A DNA stretch of 64,000 nucleotides. Source: Planctomycetales bacterium. GTDB taxonomy: Bacteria > Planctomycetota > Planctomycetia > Planctomycetales > Planctomycetaceae. The DNA lies in the NCBI GenBank assembly GCA_026400835.1, contig JAPLOA010000080.1, positions 1 to 64,000 on the forward strand. Direction: 5' to 3'. Position 1 is the first letter of the stretch. The number at the start of each line of letters is the position of its first letter. The translations under genes were made by a program, and so were the position numbers. This document shows, in pieces, positions 38,040-47,684 of this stretch. Under the pieces are notes generated by a model that did not search any database, had not been told where the DNA came from, and worked only from the letters and a program-made list of their open reading frames with translations.

Positions 38040-39380
38040 ATGGTGGAATCAGCCGACTTTGTGGTCAAGTCACTCGGCGTGTGCCGCGTCGATTCGCCGC
38101 TGGCTCCGTTACTCGCAGCACGAAAACAATCCATCAACAACGTTGATGAATCAGATCGAGTGCTTTTCGATGACATTGCCTCAATGGCTATCGAACGCGG
38201 TGTCCCGACGAACGAGCTTCCAGGCTTCGAACCTGCCGGCCCGCGGAAAAAGATCTACTTTGATCCTTCAAAAACTCACGCAGGAGTTGTCACCTGCGGA
38301 GGACTCTGCCCAGGCTTCAATGACGTCATCCGCGCTCTCGTGATGGAACTGACGTTTCGTTATGGCGTCAGAAAGATCTCTGGATTTCGCAATGGCTATC
38401 AGGGTTTCGTCGCTCGCCACAGCCATCCCGTCGTTCAACTGACCCCGGATCTCGTCAGCCACATCAACGAAGAGGGCGGGACCATGCTGGGAACTTCGCG
38501 AGGTCAGCAGGATCCCGCTGAAATTGTTGACTGCCTGGAGCGAATGGGGATCAACATGCTGTTCGTCGTGGGAGGCGATGGCACTCTGCGCGGAGCTTTG
38601 GCGATTACAAAGGAGATCGCCGACAGAGGACTTCGCATTGCTGTTGTTGGCATCCCCAAAACCATCGACAATGACATCATGTACATCGATCAGAGCTTTG
38701 GCTTTCAAACAGCCTTTTCGATGGCCTCTGAAGCAATCCGGTCAGCTCACGCAGAAGCCATTTCTTCACCAAACGGAGTCGGCCTGGTCAAGGTGATGGG
38801 GCGACATTCAGGATTCATCGCCTGTTATGCGGCTCTTGCCAAAAGTGATGCGAACTATGTTTTGATTCCTGAGATTGGATTTCAACTGGATGGCCCTCAG
38901 GGATTATTAGCGAGCCTGAAGGAGCGTCTTAATCGACGAGGACATGCAGTGATTGTTGTGGCCGAAGGAGCAGGGCAGTCGCTGCTCAAAGAATGCCCTA
39001 AATCCACTGATGCCTCCGGGAACGCCCGTCTGGGTGATATCGGCTTGTTCCTGAAAGACAGGATCAATACGCACTTCGCCGAACAGGGCATCGAATTGAA
39101 TCTGAAGTATATCGATCCCAGCTATCTGATCCGTAGTGTGCCAGCGAATCCGTTCGACAGTGTTTATAGCTTACGACTCACGCACAACGCTGTTCATGCC
39201 GCGATGTGTGGCCGCACGGAAATGGTCGTCGGCCGATGGCACGGGCGATTCGTGCACGTGCCGATTCCGCTGGCCATTCGCCAACGCAACACGGTCGATC
39301 CTTACGGCGATCTGTGGATGTCGGTGCTGGAATCAACCGGACAGCCGCCATCTTTTGGCGAATCTGCCTCTGGCGATTAG
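38040..39380 (+). CDS. pfkA: 6-phosphofructokinase, group II/plant-like type
   Basis: 446 residues, longer than the ~320-residue E. coli enzyme. Motifs: TCGGLCPGFNDVI (ATP-loop region), GTSRGQQDPAEIV, GGDGTLRGA (the Gly after GGD favours ATP over pyrophosphate), PKTIDNDI with the catalytic Asp, GFQTAFSMASEA, KVMGRHSGFIA and PEIGFQLDG. It phosphorylates fructose 6-phosphate in glycolysis. The combination of GGDG with PKTIDND is that of plant-type ATP-PFKs. The long N-terminal stretch (~90 residues) is unusual relative to short PFKs. Confidence 0.5.
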   Translation: MVESADFVVKSLGVCRVDSPLAPLLAARKQSINNVDESDRVLFDDIASMAIERGVPTNELPGFEPAGPRKKIYFDPSKTHAGVVTCGGLCPGFNDVIRALVMELTFRYGVRKISGFRNGYQGFVARHSHPVVQLTPDLVSHINEEGGTMLGTSRGQQDPAEIVDCLERMGINMLFVVGGDGTLRGALAITKEIADRGLRIAVVGIPKTIDNDIMYIDQSFGFQTAFSMASEAIRSAHAEAISSPNGVGLVKVMGRHSGFIACYAALAKSDANYVLIPEIGFQLDGPQGLLASLKERLNRRGHAVIVVAEGAGQSLLKECPKSTDASGNARLGDIGLFLKDRINTHFAEQGIELNLKYIDPSYLIRSVPANPFDSVYSLRLTHNAVHAAMCGRTEMVVGRWHGRFVHVPIPLAIRQRNTVDPYGDLWMSVLESTGQPPSFGESASGD

Positions 39381-39463
39381 TCTCTGCTCGGTGCAAATCG
39401 GAGCCTGGTGTTCGCGGGATACATTGCCGAAGAATAACTCGATCGTGGCGGCGAACAGAAAAG

Positions 39464-40669
39464 CTATGCAAAACACAGCAGTCGGCCACTCTGCTGATCT
39501 TCGCCCACGACCAGACAACCTTCACCAATGGCGACTCCCGCACTGATTCCCTTGCCGGCATTGAACTTCCATACCTCAGCGCCGGTGTCCAGCGAGACGC
39601 CATAGAGGTTGCCGTCGTTCGACCCGAAAAAGATCCGTTGATCAACGACTGTCCCCGAGCTTTCAATCTTGGCCCGAGTCGCGAAGGTCCACTTCGCAAC
39701 ACCGGTTGCTCGATCAACCGCGTGTAAATGCTTGTCGTGACCTCCCACCAACACGAGGTCATCTGTCACGGCGGCGGAAGCATGAAACGGCATCTTTCGA
39801 GGCCCCTCATACCGCCAGACGAATTCGCCCTTTCGCCAGTCCACGCAGACGATCATTCCGGTGTGAGTGCCCACGTAGAGCAAATCACCGACGATCGCTG
39901 GAGATGCAATCAGAAACGACTCCAGTGGCATGTCACGAAACTCTTTGCCGGTCTTCAGATCAATGACTCGCAGATGCTCATCACATCCCGCAAGGAACGT
40001 GAACGAATCGGCAATGCCCGGCGAGCAATTGATGCGGTCGTTGGTCTGAAACTTCCAGACTTCCTGGCCATCCTTCGACAGGCAGTAAAGATAACTGTCA
40101 TGAGATGCCAACAGCAGCTTGTCTTCAAACAGTGCGACGCAACCCGCTATCTCCGCACCACTGGCGAACACCCAGCTCTTCTTTCCCGTCGCTCGTTCCA
40201 ATGCATGCAGAACGCCATCTTCATCACCGATGTAGACCATCGTTTCCGTAATCAACGGAGTTGCTTTGAATCCAGCCGCAAACTTCTTCGGATCCGGGTC
40301 TTCAATAGAACGATACTTCCAGATCTCCTGCCCGGTCTTGAGATCGAAACAGTGCAGATAACCGCACAAGGCTGGCGCGAAGACATGTTCACCAACAATG
40401 GCGACTCCAGCCACCCAGCCGTCAGGTGAAGAAACCTCCCATTTCAGTTCAGGCTTCTCAGCCAATGTGCATTTGGCAATGCCACACTGATCGGGGGTTC
40501 CTCGAAAAGATGGCCAACTGGTGTCTGCAGGCGCATCCACGACCGCAGGCTGAGCAGCCGCCAGACTTTGAACCGACCAACCCGCAGCAGCCAGAACAGA
40601 GGCCACACCGGTCGACAACTGTCCCAGTGCGACTCGACGAGATAATTGCTCAGAAGAAAATGAACCCAT
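39464..40669 (-). CDS. Exported PQQ-like beta-propeller protein
   Basis: 401 residues from the ATG at 40669 (ggagag upstream). A Tat-like leader follows (SRRVALGQLSTGVASVLAAAG). SWPSFRGTPDQCG opens the propeller, and seven or so blades follow of the form FDLKTGQEIWKYRS, LERATGKKSWVFAS and SLDTGAEVWKFNA. No EF-hand here, unlike the paralogue at 36031. Directly downstream of an iron alcohol dehydrogenase (69 bp gap), which may be functionally linked or not. Confidence 0.5.
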   Translation of the reverse strand: MGSFSSEQLSRRVALGQLSTGVASVLAAAGWSVQSLAAAQPAVVDAPADTSWPSFRGTPDQCGIAKCTLAEKPELKWEVSSPDGWVAGVAIVGEHVFAPALCGYLHCFDLKTGQEIWKYRSIEDPDPKKFAAGFKATPLITETMVYIGDEDGVLHALERATGKKSWVFASGAEIAGCVALFEDKLLLASHDSYLYCLSKDGQEVWKFQTNDRINCSPGIADSFTFLAGCDEHLRVIDLKTGKEFRDMPLESFLIASPAIVGDLLYVGTHTGMIVCVDWRKGEFVWRYEGPRKMPFHASAAVTDDLVLVGGHDKHLHAVDRATGVAKWTFATRAKIESSGTVVDQRIFFGSNDGNLYGVSLDTGAEVWKFNAGKGISAGVAIGEGCLVVGEDQQSGRLLCFA

Positions 40670-40737
40670 GACTGATCTCTCCAGCAGCGTGAGACGATTG
40701 GCCATCAGACTTGAACGGGCCAAATTCATATAGACTT

Positions 40738-41955
40738 TTACCGCAAAGCATTTCGATACAGCTCAACAAACGCGGCTGCATTCATTCTTCGCGGATTAAA
40801 GGTTCCTGTCCACTGTTGGTCGGCTTCCTCAGCCAAACCATGCAGTTTTTCTTCAGTGATCGGTTGTCCAACGGCCTGAGTGATCGAAGTCGGCATTTCC
40901 GCAAGTCGCAGAAACTCAACCAATCCCGCCGCCAGTTGACCGGCCGCCTCTTCCGGCGTCGGATTGCCATGCATCCAGCCCGCGGTGCTCAGCAAATCCT
41001 GGTAAAGCGATCCGACCGATGAGCCATTCCAGCGAATCACATTGGGCATCATCAGCCCCACGGCGACCCCATGAGTCGTCCCGAAATGCGCCGTCAGAGG
41101 ATTCGCGGCTGCATGGGCAGCTCCAAGCATACTATTCTCAATCGCAGCGCCGGCCAGAAACGCTCCGAGCTGCATCTTGCCTCGAGCATCGACGTTGGCG
41201 GGCTCGCGGATGACCACCGGGAACGCTTCGGCCAACAGTCCCCAAGCCTTGCGAGCGAACATCTTCGATACCGTATTTCGCTTCGTCGTCACATAACTTT
41301 CAATCGCGTGAGTCATTGCATCAATGCCGGTGGCCGTCGTGACAGACCGAGGCATAGTGACGGTGAGTTCCGGATCCAGAATGGCGATGCGACAGGCCGC
41401 TTTGACGTCTCCACACGCCATCTTCATGTGAGTTTCAGAGTCTGCGATTACGGCAAACGACTGTGCTTCACTGCCTGTCCCGGACGTTGTCGGCACGGCG
41501 ATCATTGGCAGCATCGGAAGAGTTGCCTTGCCGACTCCTCGATAGTCATGCATTCGGCCGCCGTTGGTCAGCAGGAAGTTCGCGCCCTTGGCACAGTCCA
41601 TACTGCTGCCACCGCCAAGCCCAACGATCAGATCGACATTGGCCGGTTTGGCAAACGCAACACATCGGTCCACATCAGCCGTTGTCGGATTCTCCGTGAC
41701 TTCGTCAAAGACAACGGACTGCAATCCAGCGGCTGTCAGCGATGCAACAGCACGGTCACAGTGTCCCACTTTCTTCAGGCCGGCATCTGTCACCAGAAGA
41801 ACTCTTCGCCCCGACAATTCGCGAGCAAGCTCCCCGAGTTGATTGAAGGCCCCGCAACCATAAATCAATCGCGTGCGTTGCTGGAAGTCAAACGGACTCA
41901 ACGCACTGTTGAGTTCTTCACCAGCAGTATTTAAGGAGGCGGAAGAGGCAGTCAT
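40738..41955 (-). CDS. Iron-containing alcohol dehydrogenase
   Basis: 405 residues, family III (Fe-ADH). NAD-binding GLGGGSSMDCAKG and the VPTTSGTGSEAQSFAVI motif are present, with metal ligands in DAMTHAIESYV, GAAHAAANPLTAHFGTTHGVAVG. These enzymes interconvert alcohols and aldehydes with NAD(P)H; substrate unassigned. It is followed by a propeller gene on the same strand. Confidence 0.5.
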   Translation of the reverse strand: MTASSASLNTAGEELNSALSPFDFQQRTRLIYGCGAFNQLGELARELSGRRVLLVTDAGLKKVGHCDRAVASLTAAGLQSVVFDEVTENPTTADVDRCVAFAKPANVDLIVGLGGGSSMDCAKGANFLLTNGGRMHDYRGVGKATLPMLPMIAVPTTSGTGSEAQSFAVIADSETHMKMACGDVKAACRIAILDPELTVTMPRSVTTATGIDAMTHAIESYVTTKRNTVSKMFARKAWGLLAEAFPVVIREPANVDARGKMQLGAFLAGAAIENSMLGAAHAAANPLTAHFGTTHGVAVGLMMPNVIRWNGSSVGSLYQDLLSTAGWMHGNPTPEEAAGQLAAGLVEFLRLAEMPTSITQAVGQPITEEKLHGLAEEADQQWTGTFNPRRMNAAAFVELYRNALR

Positions 41956-42210
41956 GGAGGCCCAGAATGCAGGACGGCGTCGGAGGGATTTTTCAGTGCG
42001 CGGCTACGATTGAGGGATTGCTCGACGGGAGTCCCCGCGAACACCCGGCCTCATTTCATACCGTGCAGAGTATAGTCATTCAACAGGAAGGGGGGATCGA
42101 ATTCGTTGCCTTTTCGATGGTCAATTTCCGATGACGATACGCAACCCGTCTCGAACGTGCAACCAACGGCATCCTCGGCTACGCACGAGTCTCATTCCTC
42201 AGGCTTTCAA

Positions 42211-42720
42211 TTACCTCACCGGCGACTTTCCAATCAATCGCCTTAACAAACCGATCTGACCGGCATGCAGCATTTCATGGTGTGAGCAAAACAACAGCCC
42301 ACCAAACTTTGTGGGATACGCGGCATAGGGCATATCCACGGTTTCATCCAGTTGCGACTCAGTCACGGCTGGCAATTCCAGCATTGTCTGCTCGAAGACT
42401 CGATCAAAGACACCGCGAATCTCCTCGACGGAAGGATTCGCAGCCGGATCCGGATCAGGAGTTGTGCCCTTGCTGAATTTCTTTCGAAACGACGATGACA
42501 TCAACTCAAGGTCGACTTCCGCTCGGCCTCTCATTCGAAACAGGCAAAGACCATACTGAGCCATCGCCAGATGTCCAATCTGCCACGCCAGATGCGACAC
42601 GCCACCCGCCGGCTGCCGAAACCAATCTTCGGGAGACAGATCATTCAGAAGACTCAACGTATACTCGCGAGCAAAACGAATCTGACCGATGACGAGCGAT
42701 AAACGATCAACTTGTGACAT
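42211..42720 (-). CDS. DinB-family metal-binding protein
   Basis: 169 residues from the ATG at 42720. Four-helix-bundle DinB/YfiT type with the three His ligands: HLAWQIGHLAMAQY and FCSHHEMLHAGQIGLLRRLIG. Family members bind Ni or Zn and include thiol-dependent enzymes; the function here is unknown. No tight operon partner. Confidence 0.5.
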   Translation of the reverse strand: MSQVDRLSLVIGQIRFAREYTLSLLNDLSPEDWFRQPAGGVSHLAWQIGHLAMAQYGLCLFRMRGRAEVDLELMSSSFRKKFSKGTTPDPDPAANPSVEEIRGVFDRVFEQTMLELPAVTESQLDETVDMPYAAYPTKFGGLLFCSHHEMLHAGQIGLLRRLIGKSPVR

Positions 42721-43004
42721 GGGAAGTTTTCGGGAAGAATCAAACTGAAGGGAGACGCCGAACAACGGAAAATGGCGGTCTTGGATTGTGGCAATCCCAG
42801 CAGAACGTGTCATTCAAGTCATCAAGAATTCTCGCCCTCGGCCGGGTCGCACAGTGACGGCTTTGAAGTCCACCGAAACGGACGGAATAGTGAACTCCTG
42901 CAGATACGTCTTTCCGCGGCCACTTGGACTTCGTATTCTGCTCCTGATTGCTCAGGTTCCTCGAATAGGATGGCCGAATCGGTCGGGTGTAGTCGCGGAT
43001 TTCG

Positions 43005-43153
43005 GTAGGTCCTCCTTGCCGAGGAGGACTTCGCGGCTTGCCGCGACCTGTGTGCACGGGAACCAAAGTACTCGGCCGATATCCTGGCACCTCCTGCACA
43101 CCAGGTTCGCCTTGCGGCAATACGGAAATCCTTTCCGGCAGAAAGGACCTACC
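43005..43153. repeat. REP/BIME element (GTAG foot, TGCC-loop hairpins), 149 bp
   Basis: Left end reads GTAG then a hairpin (gtcctcc / ggaggac, loop with tgcc). The right end is an inverted copy, ending in ctac (reverse complement GTAG) after a hairpin (tcctttctgccggaaagga on the minus strand). The middle carries cgcggcttgccgcg and ttcgccttgcggcaa. Same architecture as the three elements at 46463-47037. It truncates the vapC remnant that follows. Confidence 0.5.
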
Positions 43154-43385
43154 TTACTCAGAGCTAACCGGACTGATTGAATTCTTCAGTTTCTGGACCA
43201 TCTTACCGTTTGATAATGCGGCTGTGTCAACGTTTCGCCAATTCCGTTCGCAGAAGAACCGTGCTGGCTCGATGGATCTCAAGATTGCTTCTATCGCTGT
43301 GTCATGCGACTGTGTGTTGCTCACGGCCAATACTCGCGACTTTGCCGGCATCGCTGGAATGCGAATTGAGAACTGGTTGGATTAA
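43154..43385 (+). pseudogene. vapC: VapC-type PIN toxin, C-terminal remnant
   Basis: The frame ending at 43385 gives ILPFDNAAVSTFRQFRSQKN, then SMDLKIASIAVSCDCVLLTANTRDFAGI...IENWLD. This is the C-terminal half of a PIN-domain VapC: a conserved Asp in the MDLKIA helix, the NTRDF motif with the last acidic residue, and the terminal NWL. The N-terminal part, including the first catalytic Asp, is missing. The similarity begins immediately after the repeat element ends at 43153. No VapB is visible upstream, so it is inactive. Confidence 0.5.
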
Positions 43386-43401
43386 TTCCATTTCAAAAAA
43401 A

Positions 43402-46383
43402 CTACAGCGTGCGTTCAAGCGTCAAGTTTTTTCTCGCTATACCACTGAGGCCGCCATCACCGTCAGACAACGAGACGCTCACGGTTTTGACCGTTCGAAG
43501 AGAAGACGTCCCTGCGAACTTGTATGTCAAGGAACGCATCAACGCGGTGACCGCGGCGGTGGTTGTCGAACTGTTCAACGTCACGACCAAAGGAACAGTA
43601 CCGCTCGTTCCACCGACAAAGGTTCCAATCAAAATACCTCCGAAGCGGATGCTTGAACCCGACACACCAATCTGGCCTGGGGAATTCCCAACGCTGCGAA
43701 CCGTTAAACGATCCAAAACATGAGCGTTTGCCGAAATCCACAACGTCAACTTGCCACCGGAGAAGTTTAAAGAATCGACATCTGTCGCCGAGGCACTGGA
43801 ATCCAGCAGAATCGGGTTCGCATTACCAACCGTCGACAACGGCGAATCCCAACTGCTGATCACTGGAGCATCATTCACGGCAACGACGGTCACAGTCTTA
43901 AAGGCAGGAGCACTGAACCTGCCCACGTTGTCCGTCATCAGGACACGAAGCGTACGTGGAAGCACGGATGGGTTTTCAGAAACGTTGGCGAACGTGAGTG
44001 CTCGCAAAATGCTGGTCGCAGACGCGGTCGTTGCCGAAGGAGCGAGCGTCAGCACGAGAGGACTGGAGCCGCTCGTGCCGCCTGTGAATGTCGCACAAAT
44101 GACGCTTCCGAGTTTGATCGTATTGCCGCTCACACTAATTTGACCGGCACCAGTCCCAACGTTGCGGATCGCGAGCCGATCAGTGGGCTGGCCATTGGCC
44201 GTAATCATGATGTGGAGGAGTCCACCGCCGATATTCGCCCCGTCGGCGTCCGATGCGGACGCGTTCGTATCCAACAACACAGGCACTGCGTTTTCGGTGT
44301 ATGTTACGGACCCATCAAATGCCGCAATCACAGGAGCATCATTCACGGCAACGACGGTCACAGTCTTAAAGACAGGAGCGCTGAACTTGCCCACGTTATC
44401 CGTCATCAGGACACGAAGCGTACGTGGAAGCACGGACGGGTTCTCTGAAACGCTGGCAAACGTCAGGGCTCGCAAAATACTGGTCGCAGACGCGGTCGTT
44501 GCCGAAGGATCGAGCGTCACCACGAGGGGACTGGAGCCGCTCGTGCCGCCTGTGAATGTCGCACAAATGACGCTTCCGAGTTTGATCGTATTGCCGCTCA
44601 CACTAATTTGACCGGCACCAGTCCCAACGTTGCGGATCGCGAGCCGATCAGTGGATTGTCCATTCGCCGTAATCATGATGTGGAGGAGTCCACCACCGAT
44701 ATTCAACCCGTCGGGGTCCGATACGGACGCGTTCGAATCTACCAACACGGGCACTGCGTTTTCGGTATATGTGACAGACCCATCAAACGCCGCAATCACC
44801 GGAGCATCATTCACGGCGGTCACCGTCACCAGCTTGCTCACAGCCGCACTGGTCCCGCCGTCGCCATCGGCCACCACCACTTGCACTCGGCGAGCGGCCG
44901 TCGACGGGGATTCAGACACATTCTGAAACCAGATGGCCTGCAGCAGAGCCGTCACGGCTGAGCTGTTCGCGGCGGCATTCAGAGTCACCACCAGCGGCGT
45001 CGAGCCGTTTGTTCCGCCGGACTTCGTCCCGATCAGCACGCCACCGAACGAGATGTTATCTCCCGACACGCCAATCTGTCCGGCCGAGTTGCCCACGTGT
45101 CGCACACTCAACCGATCCGCCGCCGTCCCATTCGCCGCGAACGACACCGTCACGGTCCCGCCCGCGAAGTCTGATGAATCCGCATCCACCACCGACACAT
45201 TCGCATCCAACACCACAGGCAACGAGTTCTCGACGAATGACGTCGTGCCGTCCCACGCGGAAACCACCGGGGCGGTGTTTTGAGGGACTTCGAAGGTCTT
45301 GACGGTTGCCAGCTTTGTCACTGGATCAGTACCAACGACACCAAGATGCCCGTCCGCTGTCACAAACAACGCTCCACGTTTGAAATCCTTAGCTGATCCA
45401 AACAGAGTGGTCGCCGTGTAAGTTCGTGTCTGCAAGCTTGCAAGGTCTGTCGCCGTCACGATCCCTTGATCCGTTGACGCGAACAAATACCCGCTCTCGT
45501 ACACAGCCGCAGTGACATACCCAGCACCAAGATGTGTCTTGAAACCGCCGTCTTCTACTCCCCACAACGCCGTCTGTACAGCTCCGTTTACGTCAGCGTG
45601 AATTCCAACACCAAGTGGACCCGCAGGACCGTCGACAACATCCATTCTCAGGAGACTGAGCCCTTCTGGAGTCAGGTACTGAACGTCTAATAGTGCATAA
45701 GATCCATCGGCTTGCTGCTCATAAACAATGCCAAGGGTATTCAGATCTTCGTCTCCAGCACGTCCACCGATGAAACGCCCGTCATCTGTAATCGAATATG
45801 CCGCAAAATACATGTTACCAATGCCAGGTAACTGAACAGCTCTGTCAGCACCAACGTCATAATAATATGCATCGATCGATCCGATTGATCCAACGACTCG
45901 ACCATCAGTACTAACGTCAAAGTTACTACCGAGAGAGTTCAAAACATGTTCACCTGAGTCATCCCAATACGCCATGTTTCGACCAGCAGCTGAATCAAGA
46001 AATCCAGTAAAAACAAACTCTCCGTTCCGCTGGATCACTCCTGAGATGTTTCCATTTCCAGCAAACACGTAGGATTCGGATGCTCCTGTGTTCAGATTCA
46101 CACTCCAAGCGATCGGTGCTCCGTCGTTCCGAGTTCCCGGAATGATAAGAGTGTCGCCAAACACGCGTGAACCACCCAAGTGACCAGACTCGGAGAACTG
46201 GACAGTCACGGGATAGGTCTGCACGAGATCACCAATCGCCGAGCCACTCAGCAAGCACCGGCATTCAACGGTCTCCGTTGACCAATTCTGCCGTTGACGT
46301 CGACGATCCCGGCCGCCCCGCACCGAGCCGCCCACCACCATCCTCGACACCGCCGCTCTCAGGCGATTCCACATCTCATCCAT
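43402..46383 (-). CDS. Large cadherin-like repeat secreted protein
   Basis: 993 residues. The N-terminus has an Arg-rich stretch then VECRCLLSGSA, a variant of the LEPR-XLL export-linked motif of planctomycete surface proteins. Residues ~50-370 form repeated SITDDGRFIGG-type blades (HAF/propeller-like). From ~370 there are four cadherin-like domains, each opening NDAPVI or NTAPVV, with a SYTENAVPVLLD-like segment and a DGDGGTSAAV or DNVGKFSAP end. The two central domains are almost identical at DNA level with a 468-bp (156-codon) period. The domain type matches the C-terminal domain of the adhesin at 1-2310. Likely an adhesin or matrix protein. Confidence 0.5.
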   Translation of the reverse strand: MDEMWNRLRAAVSRMVVGGSVRGGRDRRRQRQNWSTETVECRCLLSGSAIGDLVQTYPVTVQFSESGHLGGSRVFGDTLIIPGTRNDGAPIAWSVNLNTGASESYVFAGNGNISGVIQRNGEFVFTGFLDSAAGRNMAYWDDSGEHVLNSLGSNFDVSTDGRVVGSIGSIDAYYYDVGADRAVQLPGIGNMYFAAYSITDDGRFIGGRAGDEDLNTLGIVYEQQADGSYALLDVQYLTPEGLSLLRMDVVDGPAGPLGVGIHADVNGAVQTALWGVEDGGFKTHLGAGYVTAAVYESGYLFASTDQGIVTATDLASLQTRTYTATTLFGSAKDFKRGALFVTADGHLGVVGTDPVTKLATVKTFEVPQNTAPVVSAWDGTTSFVENSLPVVLDANVSVVDADSSDFAGGTVTVSFAANGTAADRLSVRHVGNSAGQIGVSGDNISFGGVLIGTKSGGTNGSTPLVVTLNAAANSSAVTALLQAIWFQNVSESPSTAARRVQVVVADGDGGTSAAVSKLVTVTAVNDAPVIAAFDGSVTYTENAVPVLVDSNASVSDPDGLNIGGGLLHIMITANGQSTDRLAIRNVGTGAGQISVSGNTIKLGSVICATFTGGTSGSSPLVVTLDPSATTASATSILRALTFASVSENPSVLPRTLRVLMTDNVGKFSAPVFKTVTVVAVNDAPVIAAFDGSVTYTENAVPVLLDTNASASDADGANIGGGLLHIMITANGQPTDRLAIRNVGTGAGQISVSGNTIKLGSVICATFTGGTSGSSPLVLTLAPSATTASATSILRALTFANVSENPSVLPRTLRVLMTDNVGRFSAPAFKTVTVVAVNDAPVISSWDSPLSTVGNANPILLDSSASATDVDSLNFSGGKLTLWISANAHVLDRLTVRSVGNSPGQIGVSGSSIRFGGILIGTFVGGTSGTVPLVVTLNSSTTTAAVTALMRSLTYKFAGTSSLRTVKTVSVSLSDGDGGLSGIARKNLTLERTL
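43871..44810. repeat. Tandem in-gene repeats, 468-bp period
   Basis: The anchor tcattcacgg occurs at 43871, 44339 and 44807, i.e. exactly 468 bp apart. The first two units share very long identical stretches, pointing to recent duplication or gene conversion. Confidence 0.5.
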
Positions 46384-46462
46384 CCCCCAAAAACAAACCC
46401 CAATCGCGATTCACCTCGCCCCTCATCCTACCGCCACACCCCATCAAACATTACCTGAAACT

Positions 46463-46653
46463 GTAGGTCCACTCTGCCGGAGTGGACTTCGCGGCCCGCC
46501 GCGACCTTGTGTGCACTCGGGTCAGTCACGTCGGCCCCGACCTCGCTCAACTCCCACCACGTGTTTTCGCAAGGACGCCCTGCCGCTGTTCAACATCGCC
46601 CGGCACTGGGGTTCGCCTTGCGGCGAAAGTCCTGCCCGGCAGGCTGGACCTAC
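46463..46653. repeat. REP/BIME element A, 191 bp
   Basis: Begins GTAG + hairpin (gtccactc / gagtggac, TGCCG loop), continues with cgcggcccgccgcgacct and tgtgtgca, and ends with the inverted REP and ctac. Followed after one base by element B. The region 46384-46462 before it is C-rich and holds no gene. Confidence 0.5.
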
Positions 46654-46654
46654 C

Positions 46655-46845
46655 GTAGATCCTCTCTGCCGGAGAGGACTTCGCGACCTGTCGCGACCTT
46701 GTGTGCAACCGGTCCAGTCACGTCGGCCCCGACCTCGCTCAACTCCCACCACGTGTTCTCGCAAGCACGCCCCGCCGTTCCTCAACCCGCGGCGGCTGAA
46801 CGGTTCGCCTTGCGGCAAAAGTCCAGCCCGGCAGGCTGAACCTAC
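46655..46845. repeat. REP/BIME element B, 191 bp
   Basis: Starts GTAG at 46655, hairpin tcctctc / gagagga around TGCCG, same middle segment as element A, ends ctac at 46845. Head-to-tail with A and C at 192-bp spacing. Confidence 0.5.
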
Positions 46846-46846
46846 T

Positions 46847-47037
46847 GTAGATCCTCTCTGCCGGAGAGGATTTCGCGGCCCGCCGCGACCTTGTGCGCAA
46901 CCGGTCCAGTGACGTCGGCCCCGACCTCTTGCAAATCCCACCACGTGTTTTCGCAAGCACGCCCCGCCGCTGTTCAACCTCGCCCGCCACCGCGGTTCGC
47001 CTTGCGGCGAAAGTCCAGCCCGGCAGGCTGGACCTAC
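46847..47037. repeat. REP/BIME element C, 191 bp, overlapping the RAYT stop codon
   Basis: Third copy, from GTAG at 46847 to ctac at 47034-47037. The terminal cta (47034-47036) is, on the minus strand, the TAG stop codon of the transposase gene, so the REP foot provides that stop. Confidence 0.5.
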
Positions 47038-47645
47038 CGGAATGCGCCGCCGTATTTCCAGTCTTCTGAACGTTGGACAAGCCCAGCCTTCCGGGGATTG
47101 CCAACGATGTACGCGTCAATCTGATCATCCTGCTCGTCACTGCGAGACCAATGATCGAACCACTCATCCTGCCAGAATCTTCCGCCTGGTAGCTCAGCAA
47201 GCTTCGCGGCTTGATGCCCGGTCCAACGTTTGAAATCTTCGAGTGACTCCTTCAAGGTGGTTTTCAGAACGCTCATAAAGAGATGAATGTGGTTCGGCAT
47301 AATCACGAACCGATAGACGATCCATCTGCCTCTCCTTACGCGATGTTCAATGGCCTCGACAACCATCTTGGCGATTGCGGAATCTGCGAGGAGCGAATTC
47401 TCTTCGCAGGAATCAAGCCACCTCTCCATCTCACGGAAGATCGTGCGAGAAACCAAAAGCCCGGAATCGTCAGCGTTGGCAGTCGACTTTCTGGCGAGTT
47501 CCTCGGACAGCAATCGAATGCGTTCTTCTCCACCAGCCGGAATTGCACCTGCCAGATGAATGGTGACGAAATATCGCCCGTCTTCGACTTCCCAGTGCGG
47601 CAGCCGACCTCGCCAAAACCCTATTGTCTGTGGTTTGCGGAGCAT
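47034..47645 (-). mobile_element. RAYT: REP-associated tyrosine transposase (Y1_Tnp/IS200-like)
   Basis: 203 residues. HUH-type nuclease of the Y1_Tnp superfamily: YRFVIMPNHIHLFMSVL carries the HxH metal motif, followed by LEDFKRWTGHQA, the GGRFWQDEWFDHWSR segment and a terminal YIVGNPRKAGLV motif typical of RAYTs. I cannot assign the catalytic Tyr with certainty; the usual position in the FWQ segment is Trp here, while a Tyr is present in DAYIVGNP. RAYTs are single-copy, domesticated relatives of IS200 that act on REP sequences. REP elements lie directly on both sides (46463-47037 and 47685 onward). Confidence 0.5.
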
Positions 47646-47684
47646 GGCTGAATTCTACTCATTAAGGTCGCGAGTGTAAATCAC

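Noticed and set aside
41071-41934. 287-codon plus-strand frame
   Set aside because: Shadow of the iron alcohol dehydrogenase on the other strand.
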